From positions 1-9,645 of the forward strand of contig JASBZE010000063.1 of the NCBI GenBank assembly GCA_029983575.1: a stretch of DNA of 9,645 bases, given 5' to 3'. Below the pieces are notes generated by a model, which saw nothing but the letters and a program-made list of their open reading frames with translations, did not search any database and was not told where the DNA came from. The translations under genes were made by a program, and so were the position numbers. The DNA comes from Peptostreptococcaceae bacterium. Lineage in GTDB: Bacteria > Bacillota > Clostridia > Peptostreptococcales > Peptostreptococcaceae. Position 1 is the first letter of the stretch, and every line of letters begins with the position of its first letter. Shown here one piece after another: positions 1 through 4,344 of the stretch.

Positions 1-55
1 CCATTATTGTTCTGATTTTAGCGAACTCACTATTTTCAAAAATTTGTAATTGCAT
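1..55 (-). CDS. Phage antirepressor, N-terminal fragment (Bro-N type), cut by window edge
   Basis: Only the first 18 codons are inside the window; the gene runs off the left edge. The visible peptide, MQLQIFENSEFAKIRTIM, has the look of the start of Bro-N family phage antirepressors, which typically open with an LQIF...EFG.IR pattern. Such proteins counteract the CI-type repressor or otherwise promote lytic growth. The ATG (plus-strand CAT at 53-55) follows an AAGGAG ribosome binding site (plus 62-67) with 6 bases between. It lies 40 bases downstream of the Cro-like gene on the same strand and probably shares its transcript. A copy of the phage operator sits in the gap. The identification rests on 18 residues, but the gene order (Cro-like gene then antirepressor) supports it. 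Confidence 0.62.
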   Translation of the reverse strand, partial: MQLQIFENSEFAKIRTIM

Positions 56-61
56 TTTTTG

Positions 62-67
62 CTCCTT
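62..67 (-). promoter_or_regulatory. Ribosome binding site of the antirepressor
   Basis: Reads AAGGAG on the minus strand, 6 bases before the ATG whose first base is at 55. It shows that the short edge ORF is a genuine translation start. Confidence 0.7.
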
Positions 68-88
68 TTTTGTCTTATTTCTTTTTAA

Positions 89-105
89 ATCAACTTTAAC
101 TTGAT
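89..105. promoter_or_regulatory. Distal copy of the phage operator (17-bp palindrome)
   Basis: ATCAACTTTAACTTGAT differs from a perfect 8+1+8 palindrome by one arm base. Its right arm, AACTTGAT, is identical to that of the main operator at 339-355. It overlaps the stop codon of the Cro-like gene (96-98) and lies just before the antirepressor. No good promoter flanks it (the -10 equivalent would be TAAAAA), so it could act as a roadblock to read-through, an extra repressor anchor for DNA looping, or the operator of a weak promoter. Confidence 0.65.
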
Positions 106-296
106 TTTATTTCAAAAAAAATATCATCTTCTTTAACACCAAGAATTTTACATATTTTTTTAAAATCTATAACATTTATAATTGTATTTCCATTTTCCCA
201 ATTTAAAATGGTAGTTTCTGATTTTTTCATTTTCTTCGCGATTTCTTTTTGTGAAAAACCAGCATTTACTCTAGCCGCTTTTAATGATACTTTCAT
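96..296 (-). CDS. Small XRE-family HTH regulator, Cro-like
   Basis: A 66-residue protein consisting almost only of a helix-turn-helix XRE/Cro domain. The recognition region is around residues 14-36 (FSQKEIAKKMKKSETTILNWENG), and the following LGV turn near the C-terminus is typical of the fold. A GTG at 305 is in frame, but it overlaps the ribosome binding site GGGAGGTG (plus 303-310); the ATG at 296, 6 bases beyond that site, is the better start. The gene is divergent from the CI-like repressor and heads toward the antirepressor, the position Cro holds in temperate phages. It is transcribed from a perfect consensus promoter (332-360) whose spacer is filled by an operator. Its role, inferred from position and size, is early lytic control and self-regulation. 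It could instead be a general XRE transcription factor of a non-phage integrative element. Confidence 0.85.
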   Translation of the reverse strand: MKVSLKAARVNAGFSQKEIAKKMKKSETTILNWENGNTIINVIDFKKICKILGVKEDDIFFEIKSS

Positions 297-331
297 TTTT
301 TTCACCTCCCTTTTTAATATCTTATAAACTT

Positions 332-360
332 ATTATAAATCAAGTTAAACTTGATGTCAA
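332..360 (-). promoter_or_regulatory. Perfect sigma-A consensus promoter of the Cro-like gene
   Basis: On the minus strand it reads TTGACA (plus 355-360), exactly 17 bases, then TATAAT (plus 332-337). Both hexamers match consensus and the spacer is optimal. The palindromic operator 339-355 occupies the spacer, so a bound repressor would exclude RNA polymerase. This is the expected early lytic promoter. Confidence 0.85.
339..355. promoter_or_regulatory. Main phage operator O1 (17-bp perfect palindrome)
   Basis: ATCAAGTTAAACTTGAT has two perfect 8-base arms around a central A. It lies between the -35 and -10 of the Cro-like promoter. The same sequence recurs at 89-105 and, degraded, in the series 368-426. 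The binder is either the CI-like or the Cro-like protein (or both); the sequence alone does not say which. Confidence 0.8.
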
Positions 361-367
361 CAGCTTT

Positions 368-426
368 TTTAAAAATAACTTGATTTTTTTATATTTTAAC
401 TTGTATTTCTTTAAGTTAAAATTTAT
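368..426. promoter_or_regulatory. Three weaker operator copies at 21-bp spacing (O2-O4)
   Basis: Comparing 17-base windows with O1 gives 11/17 matches at 368-384 (intact right arm AACTTGAT), 10/17 at 389-405 (right arm AACTTGTA) and 13/17 at 410-426 (TTTAAGTT-A-AAATTTAT). The three starts are exactly 21 bases apart, about two helical turns, so bound dimers would lie on the same DNA face. The last copy overlaps the probable -10 of the repressor promoter, as expected for autoregulation. Individual sites are weak; the regular spacing is the argument. Confidence 0.5.
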
Positions 427-429
427 AAT
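401..429 (+). promoter_or_regulatory. Probable promoter of the CI-like repressor
   Basis: A perfect -10, TATAAT (424-429), follows a poor -35, TTGTAT (401-406), with a 17-base spacer. A weak -35 fits a maintenance promoter that depends on activation or is kept low. The O3 and O4 operator copies overlap the -35 and the spacer/-10. Confidence 0.55.
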
Positions 430-443
430 ATATGTAAAGAAAC

Positions 444-450
444 GAGGTGA
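444..450 (+). promoter_or_regulatory. Ribosome binding site deciding the repressor start
   Basis: GAGGTGA lies 4 bases before the ATG at 455. It shows that the in-frame upstream extension back to 284, which would run through the promoters and operators, is not translated. Confidence 0.8.
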
Positions 451-454
451 TAGA

Positions 455-1138
455 ATGAATAAAAGCAATAATAATATTCAAAAAACTTTTTCTAAAAATC
501 TTAAAAAGTTGCTCGACGAGCGTCAGGCTACTCAATTAGAATTAGCCCAATATATTGGTGTTAGCAACACAACCATAAATAACTATGTAAAAGGATATAA
601 TATGCCGCGAATGGATAAGGTTGATAAGATATGCGAGTTCTTCGGTGTTTCTAGATCTGCTCTTATATCAGAAGCTGTGGATAAAAATAAAATTAATATA
701 ATTCAATCAACATTCGATTACGATTACATAGAAAGTTCCGTTGCTGCTGGTTCTCTTGAACGCATAGACGCGTGTTATGAGTTTGATAAAATAACTCTAC
801 CCGATAGATTGATGGGTAGATATGCACGCCGTAAATCGATACTAGCGACCAGAATAAACGGCCAGTCAATGAATAGATTAATACCTGACGAATCTTTTAT
901 ATTTATAGATAGAAACTTCAATACATTACATCAAATCAAAGATGGTGATGTGGTCGTGTTTCACGACGGTGGCGAATATAGCTGTAAAAGAATTTTTATT
1001 GATAATCATAATAATAGATTTATTTTCCGCCCAGATAGTGACGATGTTGCTTTCACTGATATAATCATCGACTTTGAAAATACAGAAAATCTAAAGTTAA
1101 TCGGCAAGGTAGTAATGTACCTTACAGAACTGGATTAA
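455..1138 (+). CDS. CI/LexA-type phage repressor, XRE HTH plus S24 self-cleaving domain
   Basis: A 227-residue two-domain repressor. Residues about 13-70 form an XRE helix-turn-helix (TQLELAQYIGVSNTTINNYVKG at its core). Residues about 90-227 are a LexA-like S24 peptidase domain. The visible catalytic features are the scissile pair Ala98-Gly99 (SVAAGS), the nucleophile Ser138 in NGQSM and the general base Lys178 in YSCKR. All are present, so RecA-stimulated self-cleavage, and hence induction by DNA damage, is expected from the family. It is divergent from the Cro-like gene across a 158-base switch region with several operators. It is probably the lysogeny repressor. The CWB2 gene begins 48 bases downstream on the same strand and may be co-transcribed. 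An alternative reading is a UmuD/ImmA-like ICE regulator, but the architecture is classical CI. Confidence 0.93.
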   Translation: MNKSNNNIQKTFSKNLKKLLDERQATQLELAQYIGVSNTTINNYVKGYNMPRMDKVDKICEFFGVSRSALISEAVDKNKINIIQSTFDYDYIESSVAAGSLERIDACYEFDKITLPDRLMGRYARRKSILATRINGQSMNRLIPDESFIFIDRNFNTLHQIKDGDVVVFHDGGEYSCKRIFIDNHNNRFIFRPDSDDVAFTDIIIDFENTENLKLIGKVVMYLTELD

Positions 1139-1141
1139 TGT

Positions 1142-1153
1142 CTACTCTAGTAG
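1142..1153. promoter_or_regulatory. Short palindrome before the CWB2 gene with a nearby TATAAT
   Basis: CTACT-CT-AGTAG is a 12-base inverted repeat in the 48-base gap, followed by TATAAT (1156-1161) but with no recognisable -35 at the right distance. It could be a small operator for a separate CWB2 promoter, or chance. Confidence 0.2.
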
Positions 1154-1171
1154 ATTATAATAATTAATTTT

Positions 1172-1177
1172 AGGAGG
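1172..1177 (+). promoter_or_regulatory. Ribosome binding site of the CWB2 protein
   Basis: AGGAGG, 9 bases before the ATG at 1187, is full consensus and predicts efficient translation of this surface protein. Confidence 0.75.
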
Positions 1178-1186
1178 TATAATAAA

Positions 1187-2245
1187 ATGTTAAGAAAGAA
1201 AATACTAACTTCGCTTTTAGGCTTATCTTTATTATTAGGCTCTGCAGCATCTAGTTTTGCTAATGATATTAAAGTTACTAGAATATCAGGTAGAGATAGA
1301 TACGAAACAGCAACAAAAGTTAACCAAATGTATTTTAATAAAGCATTTGGTAATCTAGCTATCATTTCTTCTGGTGAAGATTTTCGAACTGCTTTATATG
1401 GTTCATATATGGCGAATGCTTTAAAAGTTCCTTTTTATATAATTTCTAGTGATGTTTTATCTGAGCATATTACAAATGAATTTAGAAGATTGGATATCAA
1501 AAAAGTTTATGTAATAGGAAGTTCCGATACAATAGATGAAGAAGTTGATAATTCATTGAAAAATATGGATATTACTGTTGAGCGATATGAAACACAAGGT
1601 TCTACTGCCACGGTTCTTCCTGATTTTGGTTATGAATTTATATCATCTAAATATCCAGCGTTTTCGATTGATGGAGCAGATTATTTTGCTGTTGTAAATG
1701 ATAAAAAATTTCCAGACTTATTATCATCAATACCTTTCTTATCTACTCTTTTAAGAGAAAAGTCGATCCTTACATGTGACTATATGGATTTTTCTAAATA
1801 TGGGGAATACGAAGGATACTCATATATAGTAGGAGGTTTTAATAGTGTTCCTTCAAGCATAACAACTATTGCTGATAAACCTATAGGCTTGACTAGACGC
1901 ATAGGAAGAACTATGGAGGACGGAAGAGGTATTTACTATTATAGTGGCAGAATAGCGGGCAAAGATAGATATGAAACAGCGGCAAAGGTGGCAGAAGCCT
2001 ATTCAGTTGTTTTTGATAAAAAAGTTTCTACAGTAGTATTAGTCGACGGAACCAAATATCCAGACGCACTAGCAAGTGGCACGGTCGCAACTCAAAACAA
2101 TGGTGTAGTTCTTCTAACACAACCAAATAAATTAAATAGTCACACCAAAAACTATATAAAAACAAATAATATTAAAAATGTAATAGTAGTTGGCGGCAAA
2201 AACTCAGTATCTAATAAAGTTATTGATGAATTGAATAATCTATAA
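1187..2245 (+). CDS. Secreted protein made only of cell wall binding repeat 2 (CWB2) modules
   Basis: A 352-residue exported protein. Residues 1-25 are a signal peptide (charged MLRKK, hydrophobic core, SSFA cleavage site). The rest reads as three CWB2-like units. The first is about 30-134 (RISGRDRYETATKV; GSSDTI near 111). The second is about 135-238 and degenerate, lacking the GRDRYET motif but keeping YIVGGFNSV. The third is about 254-352 (RIAGKDRYETAAKV; DGTKYPDALASG; VVVGGKNSVS). In clostridial Cwp proteins three CWB2 modules together anchor proteins non-covalently to wall polymers. Here there is no attached enzymatic or adhesive domain, so the function is unknown: it may be a wall-decorating or masking protein. 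Its place directly after the lysogeny repressor, with the same orientation, suggests expression in the lysogen. The toxin-antitoxin pair follows within 19 bases. Confidence 0.88.
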   Translation: MLRKKILTSLLGLSLLLGSAASSFANDIKVTRISGRDRYETATKVNQMYFNKAFGNLAIISSGEDFRTALYGSYMANALKVPFYIISSDVLSEHITNEFRRLDIKKVYVIGSSDTIDEEVDNSLKNMDITVERYETQGSTATVLPDFGYEFISSKYPAFSIDGADYFAVVNDKKFPDLLSSIPFLSTLLREKSILTCDYMDFSKYGEYEGYSYIVGGFNSVPSSITTIADKPIGLTRRIGRTMEDGRGIYYYSGRIAGKDRYETAAKVAEAYSVVFDKKVSTVVLVDGTKYPDALASGTVATQNNGVVLLTQPNKLNSHTKNYIKTNNIKNVIVVGGKNSVSNKVIDELNNL

Positions 2246-2264
2246 AAGATATAGAGGTGTTTAT

Positions 2265-2423
2265 ATGGATAACAAAACTAACATAAAAACAAAAGAAAAT
2301 ACAAAAAATACAGTTAAAGAAAAAGATTACATCACAAAAATAAAAAATGATGACGACTTTAGATTTTTAGAATCACAGATAGATAAACATATTGATGTTT
2401 TTAAGAGATTGAGAGATAAATAG
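2265..2423 (+). CDS. Small putative antitoxin upstream of Doc toxin (52 aa)
   Basis: A lysine- and asparagine-rich 52-residue ORF with an AGAGGTG ribosome binding site (2253-2259) before ATG 2265. It ends in TAG two bases before the Doc start, an arrangement typical of a translationally coupled antitoxin-toxin pair. The N-terminal half (residues 1-25) is polar and probably disordered. The C-terminal part (DDDFRFLESQIDKHIDVF, about 29-46) shares the D..F..L...[LI]D spacing with the toxin-neutralising C-terminal helix of phage P1 Phd. The DNA-binding half of Phd is absent. The antitoxin role is inferred from position, size and this short resemblance; no sequence family was recognised with certainty. 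Confidence 0.62.
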   Translation: MDNKTNIKTKENTKNTVKEKDYITKIKNDDDFRFLESQIDKHIDVFKRLRDK

Positions 2424-2425
2424 TT

Positions 2426-2803
2426 ATGAATATCAGATATGTATCATATAATGAGGTAATACGAACACATGATATAATCATAGATAAATCCGGAGGTTTA
2501 AAAGGAATTAACAATTCTGGATTAATAATTAGTGTTCTAGAACACATACAAAATGATTTATACTACCCCTCATTTGTCGACAAAATAACGCATTTATTGT
2601 ACAGTTTCGTAATGAACCATGCCTTTAACGATGGCAACAAAAGAACATCAATAGCTTGTTGTCTATTAATGCTATATCGAAATAATTTTAGAGCGAAAAT
2701 AGATGAGTTTGTATATAAGATGGAAATAGTTGTTGTTTTGATTGCAGAAAAAAAGATAGATAAAGAAACTTTAAAAGAAATTATAAGTGATATTTTAGAA
2801 TAA
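2426..2803 (+). CDS. doc: Doc-family (Fic fold) toxin, death-on-curing type
   Basis: A 125-residue protein matching Doc in length and layout. The Fic core motif is at residues 65-73, HAFNDGNKR, with the catalytic His65, Asp69 and the phosphate-binding GNKR. An N-terminal YGGL-like segment (SGGLKGINNSGL, 22-33) corresponds to the conserved GGL region of Doc. P1 Doc inactivates elongation factor EF-Tu by phosphorylation; the usual Doc motif reads HxFxDANKR, and here Ala is replaced by Gly, closer to the AMP-transferring Fic consensus, so the exact reaction (phosphorylation or AMPylation) is uncertain. It starts two bases after the putative antitoxin stop with only a weak GAGAG ribosome binding site inside that gene, so its translation probably depends on the antitoxin. 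It likely stabilises the element or blocks competing phages. Confidence 0.88.
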   Translation: MNIRYVSYNEVIRTHDIIIDKSGGLKGINNSGLIISVLEHIQNDLYYPSFVDKITHLLYSFVMNHAFNDGNKRTSIACCLLMLYRNNFRAKIDEFVYKMEIVVVLIAEKKIDKETLKEIISDILE

Positions 2804-2824
2804 AATAAAAATCGGAGAAAGAAA

Positions 2825-2932
2825 ATGAAAATAACAAGTAAAATAAGAAAAACAACAAGAGATGAAAAAGTAATGTTTATTATAGGGATAGTACTTGTAA
2901 TATCAGTATTGGTTTATATTAAACATATGTAA
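2825..2932 (+). CDS. 35-aa single-pass membrane peptide
   Basis: A short ORF with a GGAGA ribosome binding site (2814-2818) 6 bases before ATG 2825. Residues 1-15 are strongly basic (MKITSKIRKTTRDEK) and residues about 17-32 are a hydrophobic helix (MFIIGIVLVISVLVYI), with a short KHM tail. It follows the Doc gene by 21 bases and is probably the last gene of that transcript. Size and shape resemble small phage membrane peptides or type I toxins, but no family was recognised. The ribosome binding site and operon position argue that it is translated. Confidence 0.5.
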   Translation: MKITSKIRKTTRDEKVMFIIGIVLVISVLVYIKHM

Positions 2933-2957
2933 TAACATTGTATGTATGAATAAATAT

Positions 2958-2986
2958 GATTGACAACACAATATAAAGGATATATA
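2958..2986 (+). promoter_or_regulatory. Perfect sigma-A consensus promoter between the peptide gene and the integrase
   Basis: TTGACA (2958-2963), 17 bases, TATAAT (2981-2986): both hexamers perfect and the spacing optimal. The start of transcription would be about 2993. It could drive the integrase with a leader of about 237 bases, or a short RNA that stops at the hairpin 3046-3073. Confidence 0.8.
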
Positions 2987-2992
2987 ATTAAG

Positions 2993-3080
2993 TATAAACA
3001 TAGCTCCTAGCGAGCTTTAATTAAAGACATTGCTTATACAGCACATAGCCACATACTTAATTGTATGTGGCTAATTTTGT
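2993..3080 (+). ncRNA. Candidate plus-strand small RNA or attenuated integrase leader
   Basis: About 88 bases from the predicted start to the end of the terminator-like hairpin. It holds a 5' hairpin (AGCTC 3002-3006 with GAGCT 3012-3016) and the long 3' hairpin, and no ORF with a ribosome binding site. Either it is a free small RNA, or it is the leader of the integrase mRNA with a terminator that must be read through. The ends are inferred from the promoter and hairpin only. Confidence 0.4.
3046..3080 (+). terminator. 11-bp perfect hairpin, terminator-like on the plus strand
   Basis: TAGCCACATAC (3046-3056) pairs without mismatch with GTATGTGGCTA (3063-3073) across a 6-base loop, followed by ATTTTGT. 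The stem is strong; the T tract is short and interrupted, so termination may be partial. It would end transcripts from the 2958 promoter and from the CWB2-toxin operon. Confidence 0.6.
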
Positions 3081-3121
3081 ATAAAATAAAAAAGTGGCTC
3101 CCCGACCAAAGCGAACCACTT
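3081..3121 (-). terminator. Rho-independent terminator on the minus strand
   Basis: On the minus strand AAGTGGTTC (plus 3113-3121) pairs with GAGCCACTT (plus 3092-3100) over 9 bases with one G-T wobble and a 12-base loop. The T-rich run TTTTATTTTAT follows directly (plus 3091-3081). No minus-strand protein gene lies upstream, so it must serve an RNA transcribed against the integrase leader. On the plus strand the same hairpin has no T tract. Confidence 0.68.
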
Positions 3122-3195
3122 CAACACTCAGATAACCCCAGGCACATAGATTTATTTATAAAATCCAGCGTTTGTCCTTCACAAGTTATCTTTCA
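3083..3195 (-). ncRNA. Candidate antisense RNA over the integrase leader
   Basis: A minus-strand promoter (TTTACT-17-TATAAT) and a good terminator bracket about 110 bases with no convincing ORF. Inside, AGATAAC and GTTATCT (about 50 bases apart) can form a 7-bp closing stem, with smaller hairpins TTGT/ACAA and GATTT/AAATC within it, so a folded RNA is plausible. It would be complementary to any plus transcript reading into the integrase from 2958, and so could limit integrase expression. It could also be the antitoxin RNA of a type I system, though no toxin ORF is seen opposite it. Ends are predicted only. Confidence 0.45.
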
Positions 3196-3208
3196 ATTAA
3201 ATTATACT
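3178..3208 (+). promoter_or_regulatory. Possible weak proximal promoter of the integrase
   Basis: TTCACA (3178-3183) and TATACT (3203-3208) each match consensus at 5/6, but the spacer is 19 bases, longer than ideal. If used, it would give a leader of about 15 bases and bypass the upstream hairpins. Confidence 0.25.
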
Positions 3209-3229
3209 ACAAAGAAAGGAGAAAGTAAA
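3201..3229 (-). promoter_or_regulatory. Minus-strand promoter of the candidate antisense RNA
   Basis: On the minus strand TTTACT (plus 3224-3229, 4/6 to consensus), 17 bases, then perfect TATAAT (plus 3201-3206). It overlaps the integrase ribosome binding site region and a possible plus-strand -10, TATACT (3203-3208), so the two directions could compete. Confidence 0.5.
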
Positions 3230-4258
3230 ATGTCAGTTTCTAAAAATAAAAATGGCAAATATGATGTATTCATACGATATAAAAACTATAAAGGCGAAAC
3301 GGTTCAAAAACGTAAAACTGGATTTATAAGACGAAAAGATGCAGTAGAATGGGAAAACACATTTGTAAATAAAACAAATAATGAACTTACACTTGAAGAA
3401 GCATATAACCAATACATTGAGTACGCATCTACTCGGCTCAGAGAATCTACAGTAAGAAATAAAGTATGGTACGCAAAAAATTTAAAACCAATGTTTCACT
3501 TGTTCATATACAACATAACACCATCTTCTATATTATCATGGCAAAAAGAGCTTAAAGACCTCGGTAAAAGTAACAAAACTATAAATTGTACCACCGAAAT
3601 ATTATATACAATTTTTTCACATTATAATAAAATGTATAACCATGACTACAATCCAGTAAAAGCGATAGACAAATTACCAACAGAAAAAGCAAAAATGAAG
3701 TTTTGGACGCTTGAAGAGTTTGAAGAGTTCTTATCATACATAGACTCACAAGAAAAAAGAATAGCTTTTAAAATATTATTTTTTAGTGGGATAAGATACG
3801 GTGAACTATTAGGTTTAACAATAGGTGACATATATGATGATTATATCGACATAAATAAATCATATGACTACCGCTCAAACAAATTTTGTAAAACTAAAAA
3901 TAAGCAATCAGTAAGGCGAGTTCAAATGCCGTCAATTATTATGGATGAAATCCATGATTACATCTCCAAATTATATAAACCAAAAAAAGATGTTAAACTC
4001 TTTAATCATCCAACCAACACTTGGCTATCCTCCCAAATAAGAAGAACAACAAAAAAGCATGGACTTAAACATATAAGAGTTCACGATTTAAGACACTCTC
4101 ATGCGTCCATGCTTATTAATAATGGTGTTGATGTTTTAGTGGTTTCTCAGCGTCTTGGGCATTCTAACCCAACAACAACCCTTAACACTTATTCACATTT
4201 ATATAAAGAGAAATCAGTAATTGCTACAAAAGTATTGGAAACACTATTATCTAAGTAG
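3230..4258 (+). CDS. int: Tyrosine recombinase, prophage/ICE integrase
   Basis: A 342-residue integrase of the phage/Tn916 type that inserts and excises the element between attP and a chromosomal site. Residues 1-45 form an AP2-like arm-binding domain (SKNKNGKYDVFIRY...), about 53-150 the SAM-like core-binding domain, and about 158-340 the catalytic domain. The catalytic set is visible: Arg189 (SGIRYGELLGL), a Lys around 223-225, His285 and Arg288 (HDLRHSHA), His311 (RLGHSN) and the nucleophile Tyr321 (NTYSHLY). Length is normal and no active-site residue is missing, so it is probably functional. The ATG at 3230 follows AAAGGAG (3215-3221). An in-frame extension to ATG 3065 would run through a hairpin and the antisense unit, has no ribosome binding site, and is rejected. 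Tandem repeats follow the stop codon. Confidence 0.95.
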   Translation: MSVSKNKNGKYDVFIRYKNYKGETVQKRKTGFIRRKDAVEWENTFVNKTNNELTLEEAYNQYIEYASTRLRESTVRNKVWYAKNLKPMFHLFIYNITPSSILSWQKELKDLGKSNKTINCTTEILYTIFSHYNKMYNHDYNPVKAIDKLPTEKAKMKFWTLEEFEEFLSYIDSQEKRIAFKILFFSGIRYGELLGLTIGDIYDDYIDINKSYDYRSNKFCKTKNKQSVRRVQMPSIIMDEIHDYISKLYKPKKDVKLFNHPTNTWLSSQIRRTTKKHGLKHIRVHDLRHSHASMLINNGVDVLVVSQRLGHSNPTTTLNTYSHLYKEKSVIATKVLETLLSK

Positions 4259-4259
4259 T

Positions 4260-4289
4260 GCACTTTTTTTCTACTTTATACCAAAGTGC
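4260..4289. repeat. Inverted repeat just after the integrase
   Basis: GCACTTT (4260-4266) and AAAGTGC (4283-4289) are perfect inverted arms. AAGTAG (4253-4258, at the stop codon) and CTACTT (4271-4276) form a second, competing pair. Either may help end integrase transcription, or form part of the recombinase-binding region. No clean terminator is seen. Confidence 0.4.
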
Positions 4290-4311
4290 TACCAAACTGC
4301 TACCAAAGCAA
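4279..4311 (+). repeat. Three 11-bp tandem repeats, probable integrase arm-binding sites
   Basis: TACCAAAGTGC (4279-4289), TACCAAACTGC (4290-4300) and TACCAAAGCAA (4301-4311) follow each other without gaps, sharing TACCAAA. Short direct repeats beside a tyrosine integrase gene at the element end are typical of arm-type sites bound by the N-terminal domain, which this integrase has. The repeat number and lack of spacer are directly visible; the function is inferred. Confidence 0.6.
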
Positions 4312-4344
4312 CATATGTAACTTCTCAACATTAGTAATATCAAC
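4312..4344. other. Probable element-chromosome junction (att site region)
   Basis: The 33 bases between the arm-type repeats and the NADH oxidase stop codon should hold the recombination core, because phage-type genes end on one side and a host metabolic gene starts on the other. The core may also extend into the last codons of the oxidase gene. The other end of the element is outside the window, so no repeat pair can be matched and the exact crossover is unknown. No terminator for the oxidase gene is visible here, as expected if insertion displaced its original downstream sequence. Confidence 0.45.

Noticed and set aside
297..305. GTG start for the Cro-like protein
   Set aside because: It overlaps the Shine-Dalgarno sequence itself; the ATG at 296 has correct spacing.
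284..454. N-terminal extension of the repressor ORF back to 284
   Set aside because: It runs through the switch promoters and operators, has no ribosome binding site, and the ATG at 455 has a good GAGGTGA.
1147..1365. Minus-strand ORF of 72 codons within the CWB2 gene
   Set aside because: It is antisense to the signal peptide and first CWB2 unit, and has no ribosome binding site or family resemblance.
3065..3229. 55-residue N-terminal extension of the integrase
   Set aside because: The upstream ATG lies inside a hairpin with no ribosome binding site; the ATG at 3230 follows AAAGGAG and begins the normal arm-binding domain.
4259..4344. tRNA gene as the integration target
   Set aside because: No cloverleaf or TTCGA-type arm is visible near the integrase; the neighbour is the nox 3' end.
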